Shown piece after piece: positions 1-7,131 of a DNA stretch of 11,448 nucleotides. Position 1 is the first letter of the stretch. Each line of letters begins with the position of its first letter. The stretch spans positions 1-11,448 of the forward strand of contig SLCP01000117.1 of the NCBI GenBank assembly GCA_007125735.1, given 5' to 3'. The translations under genes and the position numbers were made by a program. The notes below the pieces were generated by a model. That model was not told the origin of the DNA and made no database searches. It saw nothing but the letters and a program-made list of their open reading frames with translations. The stretch comes from Coriobacteriia bacterium. GTDB lineage: Bacteria > Actinomycetota > Coriobacteriia > Anaerosomatales > SLCP01.

Positions 1-1044
1 CATGAGGTTCACTTCGTCGGCACGGCGACCGGCCCCGAGGCCCGTCTCGCACGCGAGGCGGGCCTGGTGTTCCACGCCCTGCCCGCGCGCGGGTTCGACC
101 GGTCGCGGCGGCTCTCTCTCCTCGGCGCTCTCGTAGTGCTCGCGGTATCGACCGTGCGCGCGACGGTATTGCTCGGCCGGGTGCGCCCCGCCGTAGTCGC
201 GGGTTTTGGTGGCTACGTGTCCATCCCGGTAGGGCTCGCCGCCGTCGCGCGGCAGATACCGATCGTCCTACACGAGCAGAACTCGGTGATCGGTATGGCC
301 AACAAGCTGCTTTCCCGGTGGGCGTGCGCCGTCGCGGTCACGTACCCCGATACCGTCTCGCAGGTTCGTCCCGGGACTGAGACCCAGGTGACGGGCAACC
401 CCGTGCGAGAGGGGATCGTCGAGGCCGATCGGGCTGCCGCACGCAGGGACTTCGGCGCAGGCGAGCGCGACGTGCTCGTGCTCGCGTTCGGCGGCAGCAG
501 AGGCGCGCGCCACCTCAACGAGGCGATGGCTGACCTGTCGGCGGCGCTGCTCGAGCGTGACGACGTCCACGTGCTCCATGTCGCCGGACCGGCCGAGGTC
601 GCCGATGTCCGCGCGCGCATCGCCGAGGACGGTTCGGCTGCCGAGGAAGGCGACCGCTACCGCGTCTTCGACTACCTCGAGGACATGGGCTCGGCGCTCG
701 CCGCTGCCGATGTCGTCGTCGCACGAGCAGGGGCCACCTCGATCGCCGAGATCACGGCGGTGGGCCGTGCTGCGGTACTCGTGCCGTATCCGTATGCCAC
801 CGACGACCACCAGACCCTGAACGCGGCGGACGTCGCGGCGGCGGACGGGGCAATGGTCGTCTCCGACGCCGACCTCGACACGCCCCGGTTCGCCGATGCG
901 GTCCTGCGCCTCGTAGACGACGCGACGGCGCGCGCTGAGATGGCGGATGCGTCGAAGTCACTCGGCCGGCCGGACGCAGGAGAGCGGCTCACCGCAGCGA
1001 TCCTGTCGTGCGCGCGAACAAGGAAGTCGAGGTTCGTGCGATGA
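1..1044 (+). CDS. murG: MurG, lipid II-forming GlcNAc transferase (5' truncated)
   Basis: This enzyme transfers GlcNAc from UDP-GlcNAc to lipid I to make lipid II on the inner face of the cytoplasmic membrane. The reading frame is open from base 1, so the gene starts upstream. About 347 residues are visible, and roughly 20-30 N-terminal residues are missing, including the expected glycine-rich GGTGGH loop. Numbering from the first visible codon, I see GFGGY (68-72), HEQN (91-94), TGNPVR (131-136), GGSRGA (164-169), RAGATSIAE (242-250) and DDHQ (268-271). These are the acceptor-side and UDP-GlcNAc-binding signatures of the GT-B fold MurG family. An internal GTG at 67 would cut into the conserved N-terminal domain and is not the start. 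The stop overlaps the murC start as ATGA (1041-1044), which points to translational coupling. The family call is secure; only the N-terminus is unseen. Confidence 0.97.
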   Translation, partial: HEVHFVGTATGPEARLAREAGLVFHALPARGFDRSRRLSLLGALVVLAVSTVRATVLLGRVRPAVVAGFGGYVSIPVGLAAVARQIPIVLHEQNSVIGMANKLLSRWACAVAVTYPDTVSQVRPGTETQVTGNPVREGIVEADRAAARRDFGAGERDVLVLAFGGSRGARHLNEAMADLSAALLERDDVHVLHVAGPAEVADVRARIAEDGSAAEEGDRYRVFDYLEDMGSALAAADVVVARAGATSIAEITAVGRAAVLVPYPYATDDHQTLNAADVAAADGAMVVSDADLDTPRFADAVLRLVDDATARAEMADASKSLGRPDAGERLTAAILSCARTRKSRFVR

Positions 1045-2432
1045 GTGCAAGCGTGTACGCGCACTTCATAGGCGTGGGTGGAGCGGGGATGAGCGCGTTG
1101 GCGCGCGTGCTTCACGAGCGCGGCGTAGCCGTGACCGGATCGGACCTCAAGGAGTCGCGCTACACGACGGCGCTCAGAGAGATGGGCGTGCCCGTCGCGA
1201 TCGGTCACGATGCCGCCAACCTCGGTGCGCCGGAGGTGGCCGTGGTCTCGACGGCCATACCCGAGACCAACCCGGAGCTTGTCGAGGCGCGACAGCGTGG
1301 CATCGACGTCTGGCCGCGAGCGCGGATGCTGGCGCACCTTGCCGAGGAGCGCACGACCATCGCGGTCGCGGGCACGCACGGCAAGACGACCACGAGCTCG
1401 ATGGTCGCCACGATGCTCGCGGGCATGGGCCTCGACCCGACGTTCCTCATCGGCGGAGAGGTCTGCGCGTACGGCACCAATGCGGCGTGTGGCACCGGTT
1501 CCCACTACGTCGTCGAAGCCGACGAGTCGGACGGGTCGTTCGTCTACCTCGACCCGCACGTCTCGGTAGTGACTAACATCGAAGCCGACCATCTCGACCA
1601 CTACGGCACGCTCGAGGCCGTCGAAGCGACATTCGAGCGCTTCGTTGCCAAGACAGCAGCGGGTGGTGCGGCTGTCGTATGCGCCGAGGACGCGCGCGCG
1701 ATCGAGATTCTCGCGCGCACGGGAGTGCCCACCGTGACGTATGGGCGGATCGCCGAGGCCGACGTGCGGTGCGCCTCTCTGACGTCGACCGGCCGAGGAC
1801 ACCGCTTCACCGTCGCGTTTCCCGACGGGACGATCGTCGAGACCGGCGTCGAGGTTCCCGGGGAGCACAACGTACTCAACGCGACCGCCGCCCTCGCCGT
1901 CGCACACGTGCTCGGCATCGATGTCGTGGCAGCCGGAGCCGCGCTTGCTGGATTCGCGGGGGTCAAGCGCCGGTTCGACGTGATCGGGATGTCAGGCGGG
2001 GTGACGGTCGTCGACGATTACGCTCACCATCCCACCGAGGTCAAGGCGACACTCGCCGCCGCCCGAGCGCTCGATTACGAGCGTGTGTGGGCGGTGTTCC
2101 AGCCTCACCGCTACTCGCGGACCGAGGCGCTCGGTGACGAGTTCGGCCGTTCGTTCGACGATGCCCACGGTGTCGTGCTCATGGATGTCTACAGCGCGGG
2201 CGAGACGCCGATCCCCGGCGTGAGTGGGAAGACGCTCGTCGACGCGATGCTCGTGCATAACGGGCGCCGGAAGGTCGCGTACCTACCACACCGCCCTGAG
2301 GTCGTGCCGTACCTCGCGTCCAACGTCCGCGAGGGAGACCTCGTTCTGACCCTCGGCGCGGGCGACGTGACTGCGTTGGCCCCCGAGATCCTCGACGCAC
2401 TCGACGAGGCGGGAGGGCGCCGGTGTCCGTGA
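1041..2432 (+). CDS. murC: MurC, UDP-N-acetylmuramate--L-alanine ligase
   Basis: This is the cytoplasmic ATP-dependent ligase that adds L-Ala to UDP-MurNAc, the first peptide step of peptidoglycan synthesis. It has 463 residues, a normal length. The N-terminal nucleotide-binding motif GVGGAGMS sits at residues 11-18, followed by the Mur-ligase P-loop AGTHGKTTT near 108-116, EADESDGSF near 159-167, NIEADHLDHY near 179-188, HHPTEVKAT near 328-336 and FQPHRYSRT near 353-361. These mark the three Mur-ligase domains in order. I chose ATG 1041 over GTG 1008 because it places the conserved GVGGAGMS about 10 residues from the start and gives the ATGA overlap with murG. The gene overlaps murB by 10 bases. 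Nothing is missing or unusual. Confidence 0.97.
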   Translation: MSASVYAHFIGVGGAGMSALARVLHERGVAVTGSDLKESRYTTALREMGVPVAIGHDAANLGAPEVAVVSTAIPETNPELVEARQRGIDVWPRARMLAHLAEERTTIAVAGTHGKTTTSSMVATMLAGMGLDPTFLIGGEVCAYGTNAACGTGSHYVVEADESDGSFVYLDPHVSVVTNIEADHLDHYGTLEAVEATFERFVAKTAAGGAAVVCAEDARAIEILARTGVPTVTYGRIAEADVRCASLTSTGRGHRFTVAFPDGTIVETGVEVPGEHNVLNATAALAVAHVLGIDVVAAGAALAGFAGVKRRFDVIGMSGGVTVVDDYAHHPTEVKATLAAARALDYERVWAVFQPHRYSRTEALGDEFGRSFDDAHGVVLMDVYSAGETPIPGVSGKTLVDAMLVHNGRRKVAYLPHRPEVVPYLASNVREGDLVLTLGAGDVTALAPEILDALDEAGGRRCP

Positions 2433-3337
2433 CGCGCGCATACGACCGGCTCCGTGACACCGTCTCTGGTCCGGTGAGGCGTCGTGAGTCCCTGGCGCGC
2501 CACACGACGTACCGTATCGGCGGACCGGCTGCGCTCTACGTGGAGTGTGACTCACTCTCCGATGTCGCGCGCACGCTCGAGACGCTGGCCGAGGAGCGTA
2601 TCGAGTGGATCGTCCTCGGCAAGGGAAGCAACGTACTCGTAGCCGATGACGGGTACGAAGGCGCGGTCATCGTCCTCGGCAAGGACTTCAAGCGATACGC
2701 TGTCGACGGCACGGTGCTGCGAGCGGGCGCCGGTGTCATACTCGCCGCCGCACTACGCGAGACATACTCGCGAGGTCTCTCGGGACTCGAGTTCTCAGCC
2801 GGCATCCCGGGAACCGTGGGCGGCGCACTTGCGATGAACGCGGGATCGCGCGACGAGTGGATCGACTCGTGCGTCGACACGGTGACGCTCTGGGTGCCGG
2901 GAGCGGGCCTCACCGTCCTCCACGGGCACGAGGTCGCGTGGGGGTATCGGGAATCGGACATCCCGAGCCGAGGAATCGCTCTCGAGTGCACGCTGAATCT
3001 CGAGGCGAGCGATGTCGAGCGCGTAAGGCGCACCATTGATGCGCGCCTGAGGATGCGGAGGACCTCGCAGCCCGTGGGCACCGCGAACGCCGGGAGCGTG
3101 TTCGTGAATCCTCCGGGTGACTCGGCGGGACGCCTCATCGAAGCGTGTGGGCTCAAGGGCCTTCGCAGAGGGGGCGCCGAGGTCTCAGACATGCACGCGA
3201 ACTTCATCGTGAACGTGGGCGGGGCGACCGCGGCCGATGTGCTCGGTCTCGTCGAGGACGTACGAGAGGCGGTGAACGACAAGTATGGCGTCAGGCTCGA
3301 GCCGGAGATCAGGGTCCTCGGGACGCAACAGCCGTAA
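2423..3337 (+). CDS. murB: MurB, UDP-N-acetylenolpyruvoylglucosamine reductase
   Basis: This is an FAD- and NADPH-dependent reductase that converts UDP-GlcNAc-enolpyruvate to UDP-MurNAc in the cytoplasm. It has 304 residues, the compact length seen in Gram-positive type II enzymes. The FAD-binding domain shows TTYRIGGPA (28-36), GKGSNVLV (66-73) and GIPGTVGGALAMNAG (127-141). The C-terminal domain has AGSVFVNP (223-230), whose Ser225 matches the catalytic Ser of the family, and EPEIRVLG near the end with Glu295 at the position of the catalytic Glu. The start is GTG 2423, inside the end of murC, with a GGGAGG-type ribosome site (about 2410-2416) just upstream. Its last 53 bases overlap the start of ftsQ. 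It acts one step before MurC, although it is encoded after it. Confidence 0.97.
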   Translation: MSVTRAYDRLRDTVSGPVRRRESLARHTTYRIGGPAALYVECDSLSDVARTLETLAEERIEWIVLGKGSNVLVADDGYEGAVIVLGKDFKRYAVDGTVLRAGAGVILAAALRETYSRGLSGLEFSAGIPGTVGGALAMNAGSRDEWIDSCVDTVTLWVPGAGLTVLHGHEVAWGYRESDIPSRGIALECTLNLEASDVERVRRTIDARLRMRRTSQPVGTANAGSVFVNPPGDSAGRLIEACGLKGLRRGGAEVSDMHANFIVNVGGATAADVLGLVEDVREAVNDKYGVRLEPEIRVLGTQQP

Positions 3338-4244
3338 ACGGGTCGTCATCACGTCTCAACGTGTTCGCGAAGGAGGCGCCCCCACCGGGCACGCACGCGG
3401 GCGCGGCGGTACGTCGACCTCCACGCCGAGGTCTAACTCGAAGAGCGCCGATCGTGGGCAGCGCACGCGCCGTCCCTCCGACCCGAAACGCATCGCGCGG
3501 GAGCAGCGTCTTGCTCGACAGCGCAGGGCTGCCGTCCTGAAGGGCGCGGCGGTGCTTGCGCTCGTTGCGATCGCGGTCTTCGCGGCGCGAGCGGTCTACC
3601 TGTCCGACGTGCTCAGTGTAGAGCGCGTGGTGGTCACCGGTACGACGTACCTCGCCGAGGACGAGGTTCGCCGGGTCGCAGCCGTACCCGCCGACGCTAC
3701 GCTTCTGCGATTCCCAGCAGCCGAGGTCGAGGAGCGTCTGCTCGAGCATCCGTGGGTCGCGACGGTACGGGTCTCGCGTGAACTGCCCGACGGGATGTTG
3801 ATCGACGTCGAGGAGCGGCTGCCGGTGGCGCTCATCGATAAGGGCGGAGCGGACATGTGGCTCGTTGACGGCGAGGGGAGGGTTCTCGAATCCCGCGTGC
3901 CCTCCGCCGACGATGCGTTCGTCGTGATCCGCGACCTCCCTGAGATCGCCCCGGAGGTGGGGACTGTCCTCGACAGCGATGAACTCACGAACGCACTCGA
4001 TGTACTTGCGGGCGTGAGCGAAGCGCTCCTCTCGGTCGTGCGCGCGGTTTCGGCCCCGTCGGTCGACCTGACCGCTTTGATCACGACTGACGATGTCGAG
4101 ATACTCTTTGGCACCGCTGAGGACGTAGAGCGCAAGGACGTGGTCGCTCGCACCATACTCGTCGAGCAAGCGGGGAGGGCGGTCTACATCAACGTGCGCA
4201 CCCCCGACAGGCCGACGTGGCGGGGCATCGACACCGACGAGTGA
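3285..4244 (+). CDS. ftsQ: FtsQ/DivIB cell-division protein
   Basis: This bitopic membrane protein links early and late divisome components and regulates septal peptidoglycan synthesis. It has 319 residues. Residues 1-82 form a cytoplasmic tail rich in Ser, Arg, Gly and Thr, likely disordered. One membrane helix covers about 83-104, followed by a POTRA domain at about 109-180 (starting LSVERVVVTG) and a beta domain with DGEGRVL (195-201). ATG 3285 is the only canonical start available: an in-frame TGA lies at 3273, and no ATG, GTG or TTG follows in frame until GTG 3552 inside the membrane helix. The gene therefore begins 53 bases inside murB without a strong ribosome site. A long N-terminal tail is common in actinobacterial FtsQ. 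The family call is firm from POTRA placement and gene context; the exact start is less certain. Confidence 0.9.
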   Translation: MASGSSRRSGSSGRNSRKRVVITSQRVREGGAPTGHARGRGGTSTSTPRSNSKSADRGQRTRRPSDPKRIAREQRLARQRRAAVLKGAAVLALVAIAVFAARAVYLSDVLSVERVVVTGTTYLAEDEVRRVAAVPADATLLRFPAAEVEERLLEHPWVATVRVSRELPDGMLIDVEERLPVALIDKGGADMWLVDGEGRVLESRVPSADDAFVVIRDLPEIAPEVGTVLDSDELTNALDVLAGVSEALLSVVRAVSAPSVDLTALITTDDVEILFGTAEDVERKDVVARTILVEQAGRAVYINVRTPDRPTWRGIDTDE

Positions 4245-4405
4245 CGGTCTGTGTGCGCCGCGAACCGGGTGGTCCGAAGATTCCCCAAACTGAGGGTTGC
4301 ACATAGCGTAAGGTTTATGCGAAGATTGAGCGTTATATCCCAAGTATAAGTGTAAAGTTGAGGTTGAGGGTATAGCGGTTCAGGCACCGACCCGGGAGGG
4401 GAGAT
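4245..4405 (+). promoter_or_regulatory. AT-rich ftsZ leader, probable promoter region
   Basis: This 161-base gap is the only sizeable one inside the division cluster. The stretch 4291-4380 has 38 G+C in 90 bases, far below its flanks. It contains TATAAG (4345-4350), TATATC (4334-4339) and TTGAGC (4326-4331), but no -35/-10 pair with good spacing, so I do not name one transcription start. An imperfect dyad lies at 4306-4320 (GCGTAA...TTATGC), and the hexamer TTGAGG is repeated in tandem at 4358-4369. A separate promoter for ftsZ is common in actinobacteria. That it is one here is an inference from composition and position. Confidence 0.45.
4395..4403 (+). promoter_or_regulatory. Strong ribosome binding site of ftsZ
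   Basis: GGAGGGGAG ends two bases before the ATG at 4406, and its GGAGG core (4395-4399) leaves six bases of spacing. It fixes the ftsZ start. It is much stronger than the ribosome sites of the coupled mur genes, consistent with the high FtsZ level that division requires. Confidence 0.8.
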
Positions 4406-5482
4406 ATGCTCGAGACCGGAGCGAACTACCTGGCAGTCATCAAAGTCGTCGGCATCGGCGGTGGCGGCACTAACGCCGTGAACCGCATGGTCGAAGCAGG
4501 AGTCAAAGGTGTCGAGTTCATTGCGGTGAACACCGACGCACAGGCGCTTCTCATGTCGGACGCCGACTACAAGGTGCACATCGGCGTAGGCCTCACGAAA
4601 GGGCTCGGCGCGGGGGCCGATCCGGATGTCGGGCTTCAGGCAGCCGAGGAGAACCGAGGCGAGATCAAGGAAGCGCTTCAGGGCGCAGACATGGTCTTCA
4701 TCACCGCGGGTGAGGGTGGAGGCACCGGCACCGGTGCCGCACCGATCATCGCGCAGATCGCGAAAGAGGAGATCGGCGCGCTGACCGTGGGCGTGGTGAC
4801 GCGTCCGTTCGCGTTCGAGGGCCGGAAACGCGCACTGCAGGCCGAGGACGGCATCAAGCGCCTTCGCGAGTCGGTCGACACGCTCATCGTGATACCCAAC
4901 GATCGCCTCTTGCAGGTTGCGGAGAAGAAGACGTCAATACTCGACGCATTCCGCATCGCAGACGATATCCTCCGTCAGGGCACCCAGGGCATCACCGACC
5001 TGATCACGGTGCCCGGCCTCATCAACCTCGACTTCGCTGACGTGCGTACCATCATGGCCGACGCCGGTTCTGCGCTCATGGGAATCGGCCTCGCCGCAGG
5101 CGATAATCGTGCACACGATGCGGCCAAGGCCGCGATATCCAGCCCGTTACTCGAGTCGAGCATCGAGGGCGCCCACGGTGTCCTCCTCTCCATCGCAGGC
5201 GGCTCCGATCTCGGGATCTTCGAGGTCAACGAGGCTGCAGAGGTGGTCGCAGCGGCTGGCCACCCGGATGCGAACATCATCTTCGGTGCAGTCATAGACG
5301 ACTCGATGATGGACCAGATCAGGGTCACGGTGATCGCAACCGGATTCGAGGGTCGTCGCCGCAAGCAGGAGACCATGGAGTTTGAGAGCGTCGACGACGA
5401 AGGACCAGGACTCCCCACGTTCGAACCGATCGCCGAGGAAGAGCTCGACATCCCGGCGTTCCTGAAGAAGCGATCGTTCTAG
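4406..5482 (+). CDS. ftsZ: FtsZ, tubulin-like division GTPase
   Basis: FtsZ polymerises with GTP into the Z-ring that positions the divisome. It has 358 residues. The GTPase domain shows GGGGTNAV (18-25), the tubulin signature GGGTGTG (104-110) and the T7 synergy loop NLDFADV (207-213), whose Asp residues 209 and 212 supply hydrolysis across the subunit interface. After a short acidic linker (about 320-347), the protein ends in DIPAFLKKRSF (348-358), the conserved C-terminal peptide that binds membrane tethers. No ftsA lies before it, so a SepF-type anchor is expected; sepF often follows yggS and could lie beyond the right edge. The gene is flanked by an AT-rich leader and a terminator, so it can be expressed independently of murG-ftsQ. 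All catalytic elements are intact. Confidence 0.99.
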   Translation: MLETGANYLAVIKVVGIGGGGTNAVNRMVEAGVKGVEFIAVNTDAQALLMSDADYKVHIGVGLTKGLGAGADPDVGLQAAEENRGEIKEALQGADMVFITAGEGGGTGTGAAPIIAQIAKEEIGALTVGVVTRPFAFEGRKRALQAEDGIKRLRESVDTLIVIPNDRLLQVAEKKTSILDAFRIADDILRQGTQGITDLITVPGLINLDFADVRTIMADAGSALMGIGLAAGDNRAHDAAKAAISSPLLESSIEGAHGVLLSIAGGSDLGIFEVNEAAEVVAAAGHPDANIIFGAVIDDSMMDQIRVTVIATGFEGRRRKQETMEFESVDDEGPGLPTFEPIAEEELDIPAFLKKRSF

Positions 5483-5511
5483 ACGATCGAGTGGTAACGA
5501 CGTTCCGGTGT

Positions 5512-5560
5512 GGGCCCGGGAGTCACGGCGGTAGACCCCGTGACCTCCGGGCCCCGTTTT
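5512..5560 (+). terminator. Intrinsic terminator after ftsZ
   Basis: A 17-base arm (5512-5528) pairs with 5538-5554 around a 9-base loop, with two adjacent mismatches. It is followed by CG and TTTT (5557-5560). The stem is very GC-rich and begins 30 bases after the ftsZ stop. The short T-run is typical of high-GC genomes. It should end the ftsZ transcript before it runs into the opposing gene. Confidence 0.8.
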
Positions 5561-5573
5561 GGAACGGATGCGA

Positions 5574-5605
5574 GAAGACCCGCCGGTCCTGACCGGCGGG
5601 TCTTC
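5574..5605. terminator. Perfect hairpin between the convergent genes
   Basis: A perfect 14-base inverted repeat (5574-5587 with 5592-5605) closes a CCTG loop. It lies between the ftsZ terminator and the stop of the minus-strand gene at 5637, so it is well placed to end that transcript. No clear T-tract follows on either strand, so it may work as a Rho-assisted, bidirectional or 3'-end-protecting structure. The hairpin is certain; its role as a terminator is inferred from position. Confidence 0.65.
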
Positions 5606-5636
5606 GTCGTCGTACGCGCACTCTGTGGGAAGCCGA

Positions 5637-6146
5637 TTACGAACGCTCGTCGTCGCCGACACCCGGGCCTTCGGGAGGTGCGGGTGGAGTTGGCGGCGCG
5701 GCGGGCGGTGCCTCCGGTGCCGCGGGAGGCGCTGGTGGCGCCGGTGGGGCAGGTGCCGCTGGCGGAGCCTGAGCCGGTTGCTGTTGTGCCTGGGCGGGCA
5801 CGACCGAGCCACGCCTCACCTTCTTGAAGATGGTGAAGTAATAGACGAGTGCGACGATCCAACCGAAGCCGATCAGAAGACCAACCACGAGCAGGATGAG
5901 CCAGAGGGTCTTGCTGTTTCCGGTCGAGCCGGGGAACTCGTACTCTTGTCGGCTCGCTGCATCGATCAGCATCCAGATGTTGAGTACCAGAAGAGCGAGA
6001 CCGATGAGCGCGAAAACGCCCCAGCACAGGAAGAACAGCCCTCCGAACGCCAAACCGGCGAACTCATCTTGTGCGAACGCAGGCGACGCGACGAGCATGG
6101 TGACGGCGGCAGTCGCGGCTGCCGCGAGCATCGATGACCGCTTCAT
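5637..6146 (-). CDS. Secreted/membrane PLDc_N-like protein with Pro/Ala-rich tail
   Basis: A 169-residue protein of unknown function. Residues 1-25 look like a signal peptide (basic start, Ala-rich core, AFA before Gln26), although the segment could stay as a helix. Two further hydrophobic helices follow at about 31-61 and 81-106. The spacing and residues (NIWMLID at 56-62, NSKTLW at 77-82, GWIVALVYY at 95-103, then a basic stop) resemble the two-helix PLDc_N module, a membrane domain found at the start of cardiolipin-synthase-like proteins and also alone. No HKD phospholipase motif is present, so no enzyme activity is implied. The tail is almost only Pro and Ala and ends acidic (GDDERS). ATG 6146 is chosen for its GGGAGGGGG ribosome site seven bases upstream and because the signal peptide starts there; longer in-frame starts add unrelated sequence. 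It stands alone, convergent with ftsZ and divergent from pgeF. Confidence 0.8.
   Translation of the reverse strand: MKRSSMLAAAATAAVTMLVASPAFAQDEFAGLAFGGLFFLCWGVFALIGLALLVLNIWMLIDAASRQEYEFPGSTGNSKTLWLILLVVGLLIGFGWIVALVYYFTIFKKVRRGSVVPAQAQQQPAQAPPAAPAPPAPPAPPAAPEAPPAAPPTPPAPPEGPGVGDDERS
5670..5798 (-). repeat. Low-complexity Pro/Ala-rich coding tract
   Basis: Residues 117-158 of the minus-strand protein contain 20 Pro and 15 Ala out of 42, arranged as irregular PPA and PAPP units, with Gln near the start (AQQQPAQ). At DNA level this is a degenerate array of ggcgg and ggtgg-like triplets, prone to slippage. In the protein it should be an extended, disordered segment. Such tails often span the cell wall or bind partner domains, but which applies here is unknown. 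Confidence 0.85.
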
Positions 6147-6267
6147 GTTGTCACCCCCTCCCGCAGCAGTCGGCATGCGCGCCGAGGTCCATGGGGACCA
6201 TCGACTAGAATCAGTGTGCACCACTACATCGATTCCTGCCATATCTTTCCGAGAGTGAGGTGTCGCG
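6147..6267. promoter_or_regulatory. Divergent intergenic region between the PLDc_N-like gene and pgeF
   Basis: This 121-base region must hold the start signals of both flanking genes. On the + strand TAGAAT (6206-6211) matches five of six bases of a -10 box and lies 56 bases before the pgeF start, but no convincing -35 is seen. Directly after it comes a small dyad AGTG-TGCAC-CACT (6213-6225) that could be an operator. For the minus-strand gene I find only the strong ribosome site (GGGAGGGGG on the minus strand, complement of about 6154-6162). I see no GTTCAC-type Pho box. Confidence 0.4.
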
Positions 6268-7131
6268 GTGTTCGCCAGTGAAGATCGCGCACATGCCCAC
6301 GCGTCGCACCGGCCCGATTTAACACGCGTTCTGCGTGACGGAGTCACCGTCCACACCGACGAGGAGCTGCGGGCCAAGCACGGCATCGTCGTCGCGTTCT
6401 CCGAGCGCACGGGTGGAGTGAGTCGTGCTCCATACGCCGACCTCAACCTCGCCGCACACGTCGGAGACGACCCGGTCGCGGTCGATGCCAACCGTCACCG
6501 ACTGCTCGCCTCGCTCGGAATGGCCCTGCGCGCCGACCGCCTCGTGACGGCCGAGCAGGTGCATGGTGAGCGCGTCGGCGTGATCGATGAAGCCGCTGCA
6601 GGCTCCGGCGCCCATGTCTCGGCGGCTGGTGCGCAGCCCGTGCCCGGGACCGACGCGCTCATCACGACTACGTCCGGCATCCCGCTCCTGATGTGCTTCG
6701 CCGACTGCGTTCCCATCGTTCTCGTGGCTCTCACGCCCGTGAGCGGCATCGCGGTCGTGCACGCGGGGTGGCGCGGCGCACTGGCTTCGCTGCCGGGATC
6801 GGCCGTGGCAGAACTCGCGAACCATGCCGGTTGCGAGCCTTCAGATGTGATCGCCTATGTCGGCCCACACATCGGCGCGTGCTGCTACGAGGTCGATGAA
6901 GCATTGGTGTCGCATTTCGGAAACAAGTTTGATACCATCGGCGCGGTTCGCGGGCGACTCGACCTGGCCGCCGCCGTTCGTGAGAGTCTGGCGAGGGCAG
7001 GTGTGCCTTCCTCAAGCATTGCGGAGCTCGGCGAGTGCACGCGAGAGCACACGGACCGATACTTCTCGTACCGTGCGGCGCAACAGACCGGCAGGCACGG
7101 TGCGCTCGCTGCGATCACAGAGGGCGAGTAG
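6268..7131 (+). CDS. pgeF: PgeF/YlmD (YfiH family, DUF152) multicopper-oxidase-fold purine nucleoside phosphorylase
   Basis: The family (YfiH/YlmD/LACC1, once called laccase-domain or polyphenol oxidase) is zinc-dependent. Members have been shown to cleave purine nucleosides with phosphate and to deaminate adenosine; in E. coli PgeF keeps L-Ser out of the peptidoglycan stem peptide. The protein has 287 residues. Putative metal ligands are His99 in EQVHG, Cys147 in FADC and His165 in VHAGWRG. GTDALIT (127-133), GPHIGACCYEVDE (199-211), CTREHTDRYFSYRA (257-270) and GRHGALAAI (275-283) are also family signatures. The start is GTG 6268, with GAGG seven bases upstream; it gives a His/Ala-rich N-terminal stretch of about 30 residues before the conserved fold. 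Its stop codon touches the pstS start with no gap. The family is certain; the cellular role here (nucleoside salvage or wall editing) is not settled by sequence. Confidence 0.93.
   Translation: MFASEDRAHAHASHRPDLTRVLRDGVTVHTDEELRAKHGIVVAFSERTGGVSRAPYADLNLAAHVGDDPVAVDANRHRLLASLGMALRADRLVTAEQVHGERVGVIDEAAAGSGAHVSAAGAQPVPGTDALITTTSGIPLLMCFADCVPIVLVALTPVSGIAVVHAGWRGALASLPGSAVAELANHAGCEPSDVIAYVGPHIGACCYEVDEALVSHFGNKFDTIGAVRGRLDLAAAVRESLARAGVPSSSIAELGECTREHTDRYFSYRAAQQTGRHGALAAITEGE

Noticed and set aside
672..1907. 411-residue open frame on the minus strand across murG and murC
   Set aside because: It lies wholly opposite two certain genes, has Arg/Asp/His-rich composition typical of the reverse frame of high-GC genes, and shows no recognisable domain.
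3309..4343. 344-residue minus-strand open frame opposite ftsQ
   Set aside because: The overlap with ftsQ is nearly complete, and the composition is that of a GC-rich shadow with no motifs.
5670..5798. Possible CRISPR or tandem-repeat array in the GC-rich triplet tract
   Set aside because: The units are irregular and in frame, and encode a Pro/Ala tail; there are no constant repeats with unique spacers.
5559..6137. Open + strand frames opposite the PLDc_N-like gene
   Set aside because: The minus-strand reading has a signal peptide, membrane helices and a ribosome site; the + strand frames give only charged low-complexity sequence.
6147..6491. Longer N-terminus for the minus-strand protein (frame open back to 6491)
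   Set aside because: It would overlap pgeF and put unrelated Arg/Ser/Thr-rich sequence before a clean signal peptide; ATG 6146 has a strong ribosome site.
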